From Stomoxys calcitrans (Eukaryota > Arthropoda > Insecta > Diptera > Muscidae), in assembly GCF_963082655.1 (NCBI RefSeq), contig NC_081555.1, positions 151,506,240-151,570,239 on the forward strand: a DNA stretch of 64,000 nucleotides, read 5' to 3'. Within the stretch, counting starts at the first letter, position 1, and every line of letters begins with the position of its first letter. The position numbers and the translations under genes were made by a program. Below the pieces are notes generated by a model. It saw nothing but the letters and a program-made list of their open reading frames with translations, was not told the DNA's origin and searched no databases. Positions 57,510 through 64,000 of this stretch are shown here, piece by piece.

Positions 57510-59267
57510 ATATACGTTGCTTTGCTCTTTTCAAAAGTTCTTAGGAAATCTCCCAAAAATCCAAGAACAAAACCACACTTCAAATCCTCTCGACAGCTCT
57601 TTTAGAGACCACTCTTATTGATAATCTTGAACAAAGGCAAAAAGACTAACATAGTGCAGAAGTTGTATGATTTTTCACGTTATGAGATTTTAAGTAGCCT
57701 CAGAAAAACGAATCAATGAATTGATGGCATAACCTTAGCTAGTGCTTTAAAAATCATTGTCCATCCTTTGGTGGCTCTCATGTCCATGTGTCCATAATTC
57801 GATATTTTGGTATATTTCTGCTTAAGGCTTTCAAACAAAAAAAAATAAAATTTGCAGTTATATTTCGCACCTCACGACAGATATTTTTCGCACTTTCTCA
57901 CTTGGGAAGGGAGTAGCGTTCGCGTTCGCATAGCATCATCATTATGGCCATCTAAGAGACTTCAGGGAAGCAAGACAACAGCCAATGAATAATGTGACCG
58001 GTGTTCGATGATGAGCCTTAATATGTACGGCATTGCGGATGCGCAGTGCCAATGATTTCCTCTTTCACACCTTAACTTCACACCTTATATTATCGCAACA
58101 TACGCATCGGGCAATTGTTTTTGGCAGTAACAGCAGCTTCAAGCAAAACGTGATGTTTGCCATTTGAACGCAGCCGCCCGTCTGCCAAGGCTAGAGGATC
58201 CTTTTTTCGTTGTCCCAGCTACAATGCTACAGAGATGTATATCCTGTCAACACTTTGGCGCTTTCATGTCTTGAGCATTTTATGTTTTTATCAGTATGGA
58301 GTGGGGGTGCAGAAGGTAGGGAGGGAGTAGCGAGGGCAAGAACTTGTACGAAGTGGGGCCTTAAGATTTATATACTTGGCAAATTAAAGAAGTTCATCGT
58401 AATTTTGTGATTTTTTATTCTCTTACTTGTCCCTTTGACCAAGCGACGTAATTTATGTGGCTTATTTATTGTATTATTACTTCACACCGTTTCTCCAAAA
58501 CTAAGACTGAAACTGAGGCGGCGTTCAATGAAGATGGTCAAAAAATTGAGCCACGCGTGTAAATTACCGTTATTAGCAGTGATCGTGCAAAATGTCGACA
58601 TCTTTAATTTCCTTTCAGGGTAGGCAGCCTGCTGCTGCTGCTGCTGCTTGTCTTTGAATCAACTATCAACAACTATCGATTTGGGCTGATAACGACATAC
58701 GGTAGGCCTTTTAACTTGTTATTTCTACCGCCAGGCATCATTTTCGGTTATTTCATGTTTTTTTTAATAAAATTTTAATTTTTTTCTTAACAAGTTTGCA
58801 TTTTCACTTTTACGCTTGGAATTTGCATCATTTTTAACAAGTCCCCCAAAAAAATTGACGTTCGCCATAATGTGCATTGACACTCCCGTAAGCGTGTACT
58901 TGTATTCATTATGATTACTTTTTTTGTTTTGCAAAAACTTTCATTACGTCGATACTTGAAATCTTGTTGCATTACACCAAAAGGTGTCAATCATCAACAC
59001 ATTGTCACCCTTGGCAATTTCATATGATGGGCCAGTCAAACCTGAAGTGACGAAATATTTCCTATAATGGCCCAATCAACCACCGAAGACATGATAAGTC
59101 TCAAGGTGATTGTATTAATTAAAGGGTCTCGTTAACGACTGGCTACTTAAAACGAAAATTAAAGTTATGCAAAAAAAAAAAGATGATTTAACTGAAAATA
59201 CAATCTTATCTAGAAATAGGATAGATTAGTGCGACCAAAAGTGAATAAATTTTGTGCTTACATTTCT
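57510..59267. other. low-copy DNA, no gene recognised
   Basis: A (CTG)n run of about six lies at 58627-58648. No supported coding region. Confidence 0.4.
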
Positions 59268-59381
59268 GCACCAGGTAGCTATATCAAGTTCGTGTCTTAA
59301 GTCTTTTGTTTGTAGAGGTTAATTGCACCAGATAGCTATGCCAAGTTCGTGTCTTAAGTCTTTTGTTTGTGGAGGTTAATT
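59268..59381 (+). repeat. 57-bp tandem duplication
   Basis: 59268-59324 and 59325-59381 are direct copies ('gcaccaggtagct' versus 'gcaccagatagct') differing at about four positions. It is outside any recognised repeat. Confidence 0.9.
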
Positions 59382-59625
59382 GCAGTGAAACAGGAAACAT
59401 TTTGAAATCGTGGACATGTATTCGCGGTATATTCGATATAAATACGACCTACCAATGTATGGCTCTTAAAGCTTTCACACCTAATATGGTCGATGAGTTA
59501 TTCTAACCAAATGACAAAACGCCTTCCATAGTGATTGGTGTATGTTGTGATTTCTGGCTTTCCTTTTCCATTGCAAAAATCTCCGATCATTGAGCTCGTC
59601 ACGAAAGAGAAACAAACGAAAAATT

Positions 59626-62270
59626 GCTTTACTTTACTTTACTTTCTGCTTTCATTTTAAAATCTCTGACACCAAGGTTTGAGGTGGCTCGCGGTTGATC
59701 TTTCTATCGGGCTTTTGGTCGTCACGCAAACCGGAACGACCAAAAGCCCGATAGAAGCCAAGAAGAAGCCAAAAAAGCCGGTTTGCGTGACGTCCAAAAG
59801 CCCGATTGGGAGTTGGAATCATCCATTTCCTCTTATCTCCATTTACTGCCAGACCAATTTTCACTGACTTGCTTTCGATTCTTTCCAAAGCCGCAGTTAC
59901 TACTTCCGGTGGCCGACCTATGTCGTCGGCATAGGCGAGTAGCATGTGTTCTCATGTGAGTAGTGTGCCATAACTATTCACATCTACATCTCTTACAATC
60001 TTCTACAGCAGGATATTAAAGTGATCACACGATAGGCTGTCTCCTTGTCTGAAACCTCGTTTGGTATTAAATGGCTCCAAGAGATTCTTTCCTATTCTTT
60101 CTGAAGGACGCGTATCAGCAAGTGTCATTTTGCAGAGTCTTATCAATTTTGCAGGGATACCAAACTCAGACATGGCTGAAAATACCTTCGAACGTAAAGG
60201 GGTATCGAAAGCGGCTTTGTAGTCAACAAAGAGATGGTAGGTGTTGATTTGTCCTTTTTGGGGTCTTTTCCAGCATTTGGCGCAGTGTGAATATCTGGTC
60301 TAGGGTAGATTTACCAGTTCTAAAGCCGCATTGATAGGGCCCAATTATCTCATTGACTTTAGGTTTTAATCTTTCACACAGTAAGTTCGAGAGTATCTTG
60401 TATGCGATGGGGAGGAGACTTATTCCTCTGTAGTTGGCACAATCCGTCTGGTCTCCTTTCTTGTGTATGGAACATAGTATGCTGAGTTTTCAATCATCGG
60501 GTATGCGTTCTTCTAGCCAGATTGCGCAGATAAGCTGATGCATACGCTTTACCAGCGTGTCGCCTCTGGTCTTAAATAGTTTAGCGGGTAACCCGTCGGC
60601 TTCTGCTGCCTTTTTGTTCTTCAGTTGGGTCACTGCTACTTGGACCTCATTCTGACTAGAAGGTAAACATTCTATACCATCATCAGGGATTGGTTCTGCG
60701 GTCTCCTCTTCGTCGCCAACATCGGACACTAGCAGTTTAGTAAAATGTTCTTTAAAATATCCTCAGCATGGTATCTGCGTCAGTTACCAGATTTCCTTCT
60801 TTGTCTTTGCAGGAAGATGTGCCTGCACCGAAGCAACGGTAGAATTGCCGGACTTCATTCTGACTCCTGTACATCTCAATTCGCTCATACTCACGTCTTT
60901 CCAATTCCCTTTTCTTTCTGCAGAATAGTTTTTCTCCTCTCTCCTTTTCTCCCGATACCTCACCTTCATCTGGCGCGTTGCTACTGATTGCAATGTTGCT
61001 CTATAAGCCGCATTCTTGGCTTCAGTAGCATCTCGACACTCTTGGTCGTACCATGGGTTTCTTGGAGGAGGCTTCCGGTACCCAAGTACGGATTTCGCGG
61101 CATTTTCCATGAAGTGAGCAATGGTTTGCCACTGCGCCATTATATCATCGGAACAAGAAGTATGCCGCTGCCATTTGTTGTGTTTGCAGCTTTTTAATGT
61201 CCAGCTTCCGTGCAGTGTCAGATCGTACTTTCCTCGACATGTTCAAACGGGTGCGAACCTTTGCTGACATAAGGTAATGATCCGAATCGATATTCGCTCC
61301 ACGGATCGATGGTACATCTAACACGCTGGATGAATGCCTTCCATCTATCACAACGTGATCAATTTGGTTCCTCGTGTTTTGATCGTCCTCAACCCATTAA
61401 TGGACGTTATCTCGTGGAGGCTTAATGTTCCGAATGTTGGACCAAGGATGTCTTCCTTCCGTATTTTCGCATTAAAATCTCCCAGAACGATTTTAATATC
61501 ATGGGCGGGCAGCGGTCACATTCTCTCTCTAGGCGCTCGTAGAAAATATCCTTGGTCTGCTCGTCTTTGTCTTCCGTCGGGGCATGGGCACAAATAAGGC
61601 TGATGTTGAAGAATTTTGCTTTTATGCGGATGGTGGCTAGCCTCTCATCCACCGGAGTAAAGCTGGAGACAAGGTGTTTCAGTCTCCGACTAACCACAAA
61701 TCTACAACCAAATTCATGCCTCGTGTTATGAAACCTATAGAATAGTTTGTCACCGTTTGATGTTGCAGTGATGCCATTTCCCGTCCATCACACTTCCTAT
61801 AAGGCGGTAATATTTGCCTTCTACTTCTCTAATACATCCGCCAGCGCGTTTGCTGTACCTTCTCTATAGAGAGTGCGGACATTGTAGGTGCAGATCGGCA
61901 AATCATGGTCCTTTATTCGTTGGCGTGGGTAGTCAAGGTTGGGGGGGGTCCGTTATTATTATTCCTTCGTTTCTCCTAGTAGTTCTCAGTTTTCCGGGGG
62001 CGGGTTACTGGCCCAGCGCCCCAACCACATGGGTTTGTGGGGTTGCACACGTATCCCTCGTCTTGGAGAGCCGCTTGCTCCAAGATACGACGCTCGCCGC
62101 CAGCCGCCCCTAACCTGAAAACAGACGCTGATGTTGGCCATTGGTTATTTGAAGGCGCCAATAACTCGCCTTGTCATCTCGAGTATCATTGGCACTCAGT
62201 ATTTAATTAATTAATTGTCCTCGACTGCAGTTGCAGCTACTCCATATGGAGCATTCCAAATAAGCCAATG
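59626..62270 (-). pseudogene. RTE-like non-LTR retrotransposon, decayed
   Basis: Read on the minus strand with several frameshifts. The 5' region lies at about 62130-62255. An AP-type endonuclease starts near 61890 (ICTYNVRTL), then HAPTEDKDEQ at about 61595 and SDHY at about 61285. A linker and RT follow (KNKKAAEADGLPAKLF near 60600, then YADD at about 59935). The ORF2 tail is disrupted, and an AAAGT-repeat 3' end lies at 59628-59645. The motif series resembles the RTE/BovB type of fly LINEs. Stops and shifts make it inactive. A palindromic rearrangement (59702-59791) lies just after the RT core. The fragment at 2590-3150 is a second copy. Confidence 0.8.
59702..59791. repeat. nested inverted repeats in the LINE relic
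   Basis: A perfect 21-bp inverted repeat pairs 59702-59722 with 59736-59756 (13-bp loop). A second, 14-bp pair links GTCACGCAAACCGG (59721-59734) to its complement at 59778-59791. The two overlap, so only one can form at a time. Confidence 0.92.
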
Positions 62271-62284
62271 TGGCAGGCGCATAC

Positions 62285-62627
62285 AAAGATGTTTAGGGGT
62301 CCACACAACTCACTGTGACGGTGCAAATTGGTAGTAGAAGTATAAGTCGGGTATAAAGTGTTCCATATTAAGAAATAGGCCATCATTGAACGTAATGATA
62401 TAGATTTTAAGCAAACAGACGGACGGACATGGTTAGATCCTTTATGGAGGTGATATTTTTTTTCTATGACTTCTGACAGCCATGACAAGTACGGTCCATA
62501 TCGGTCAATAACTTGATGTTGCTCATATATATATTGAAAAAGTCATTCAAAGAATTTGGCAAATGCTATCCATGGTGGAGGGTATATAAGATTCGGCCCG
62601 GTCGAAGTTAGCAAGCTTTTGCTTGTT
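62285..62627 (-). repeat. mini-me fragments, families A and B
   Basis: 62285-62440 has family A text and a GACR tract (about 62418-62428). 62440-62627 is the family B terminal unit with 'ggtggagggtatata', decayed palindrome 'ttcggcccggtcgaag' and 'cttttgcttgtt'. Confidence 0.6.
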
Positions 62628-62634
62628 TCTCATG

Positions 62635-62705
62635 TGCTCGCCAGGATTCGAACTCAGGCTTTCAGCGTCATAGGTGGCCATGTTAACATCTGCGGTGGTT
62701 TTTAA
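62635..62705 (-). mobile_element. tRNA-derived SINE, head fragment
   Basis: The minus-strand B-box region reads GAGTTCGAATCCTGGCG, preceded by the 'ctatgacgctga' spacer. The body is missing. Confidence 0.55.
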
Positions 62706-63789
62706 AGATATAGTCTTTTGCCTAATATCAGGTCATATACACATTTTAGTGCTTTGTTCTGAGCAGCTTGCAAAATTTAAGTTCGTGATTAATTTTATGT
62801 CCGTAAACAATGGCTAGATACTCAAGGTGGCATGGATCAATGTTGGGTAAATCATAAGTTTCGCATTAGTATGAAGTTTTCTTTTAAATATTTACAACAT
62901 TCAATGATAGTTAGTCCGTAAAAATCGTGAGTGTTTTTCAGTACGGACTGTATATACAGATAGACAGATAGATAATCTGACAGACAGCCAGACAAGCAGA
63001 AAGATGGGCGAAAGAAGACTGGGATATCGATAAATCGCCTCAGAGTTTTACGACCATTTGCGTTAATGCCTTGGCAGCCGGATGTACGCACCGGATTGAC
63101 CCGATGAAGTCCTTCATCAGCAAGGGCTGCCGCCTCAGTGTATGCGTTCGTCCTTTCTTCGACATGGGAGAGGCACATCCGAAAGTGCCTTCTCCGCACG
63201 CTTCTGGTCCATGCCGGAATGGAAAAGAATAACGAACTCTGGTTCTGTTCGGTTTTCTAGATCCTCCTCAATCATCGGTCGATGAGGTGTAACCGGTGCA
63301 TGGAGTGGATGCATTTCCGATCTTGTTCTGGTCTTACGTCACTTCGGGAGTATAGTCACACTGAATATATTGCAAGGTGCTGTGCGAACATAGCAGTGAG
63401 TCACAAGTGTCGTCGTCGCCCTCTGCATCGGACTATGTGACCCCTCAGACCTTTCCCGTGCTGCAACAATATATGCAACAGCAGCACCCGGCCCAGCCCC
63501 AATATTGCTGGGCCGTTGCCGGGAACTTTATCTTTCTTGCAATTGAATTGAAATGGTCTGCGAGGCAAGATCTACGAGATAGTGAATTTTATGAGTCGAA
63601 AGAACATATTGGTGGCAGCGATCCAGCGATCGCTTGTAGCGTTTAAGATGTATACGTTGATGATAAAATTGCCTAGTCTCCGGTGGCGGGTATAAAAATA
63701 TATACCACATTTTTGGCTTGCCGAACATTTGATAGGTTTTGGTCGAGTTTGGGAGGATTTTACTTAAACTTTGGTGCAAAATAATTTTC
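62706..63789. other. low-copy or unclassified DNA
   Basis: 63040-63560 is GC-richer than its surroundings and has glutamine-rich short frames (e.g. around 63457-63500, 'caacaatatatgcaacagca'). It resembles LINE 5'/ORF1 text but no domain is recognisable. A short GACA-type tract lies near 62960-62990. Confidence 0.35.
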
Positions 63790-64000
63790 TTGAGTGGCAA
63801 CACTGTTCATAACTCAAGTCTTTGTTCCCAACTCCAGCCAAATCGGATGATAATTGAGGCTTCTAAGGGCTCAAGAATTCAAATCCGAAGATAGGTTTAT
63901 ACGGGAGCTATATCTCTTTCTAGAGCGATTCCGGATCATGTTTGGCATGACTATTAAAAGTCATACCCCAAGTCTTTGTTTCAAATTTCAGCCAAATCGG
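63790..64000 (+). repeat. mini-me repeat, divergent family B subtype, cut by window edge
   Basis: Units with 'gccaaatcggatgataattg' and 'aagtctttgttt' match the subtype at 42567-43337 in the opposite orientation. Confidence 0.6.

Noticed and set aside
61814..62113. 99-codon plus-strand frame in GC-richer DNA
   Set aside because: It is antisense to the LINE endonuclease start and 5' region, so it is a shadow frame.

Overview
The window looks like repeat-dense, gene-poor nuclear DNA from a higher (calyptrate, probably muscid) fly. The evidence is dozens of mini-me/DINE-1-type dipteran repeats carrying (GTCY)n tracts, Tc1/mariner remnants, Helitron-like ends, an RTE-like LINE, a tRNA-derived SINE family and one young Ty3/gypsy element. 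The species call (Stomoxys/Musca-like) is inference. I found no host protein-coding gene, rRNA, tRNA gene or CRISPR array. Nearly all other open frames are shadows inside repeats.

The centrepiece is a complete 11,957-bp LTR retrotransposon at 29318-41274, oriented on the minus strand. It has two 3,048-bp LTRs that appear to differ only by two 1-bp homopolymer indels, TGTAG...CTACA ends, a 4-bp TGCA target duplication, an exact 18-nt tRNA-Lys primer-binding site and a G-rich polypurine tract. Gag is intact and carries an N-terminal RING-H2 finger, a capsid-like region and zinc knuckles. Pol is intact, with protease, RT, RNase H and integrase, and there is no env. Pol has no ATG near its start. 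It lies in the -1 frame and is reached by a canonical A AAA AAC slippery heptamer with a 6-nt spacer and a stable hairpin. The element looks recently active.

Layout: 1-3350 holds mini-me copies, a MITE, Helitron-like pieces and an internally deleted RTE LINE copy. 3354-10304 holds mini-me copies of families A, B and C and Helitron-like DNA. 10305-16720 is low-copy sequence with a mariner relic, then family A copies, including a head-to-head pair. 16730-19260 is one mini-me hosting a MITE and two SINEs. 20185-28720 has family A, Helitrons, mariner pieces, a fold-back mariner derivative and a three-level nest (Helitron > mini-me > MITE). 29318-41274 is the LTR element. 41275-43725 holds a mini-me, a decayed mariner transposase and another mini-me. 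43726-45068 is a 29-bp AT-rich satellite. 46400-48950 is a mini-me with a 700-bp GACR array fused to another mini-me. 49786-55980 holds mini-me copies, an inverted-repeat MITE broken by mini-mes and a second fold-back mariner derivative. 56005-64000 holds SINE and MITE copies, a decayed RTE LINE on the minus strand and further fragments.

Repeat boundaries were set by eye from shared sequence blocks and are approximate unless a terminal motif fixes them.
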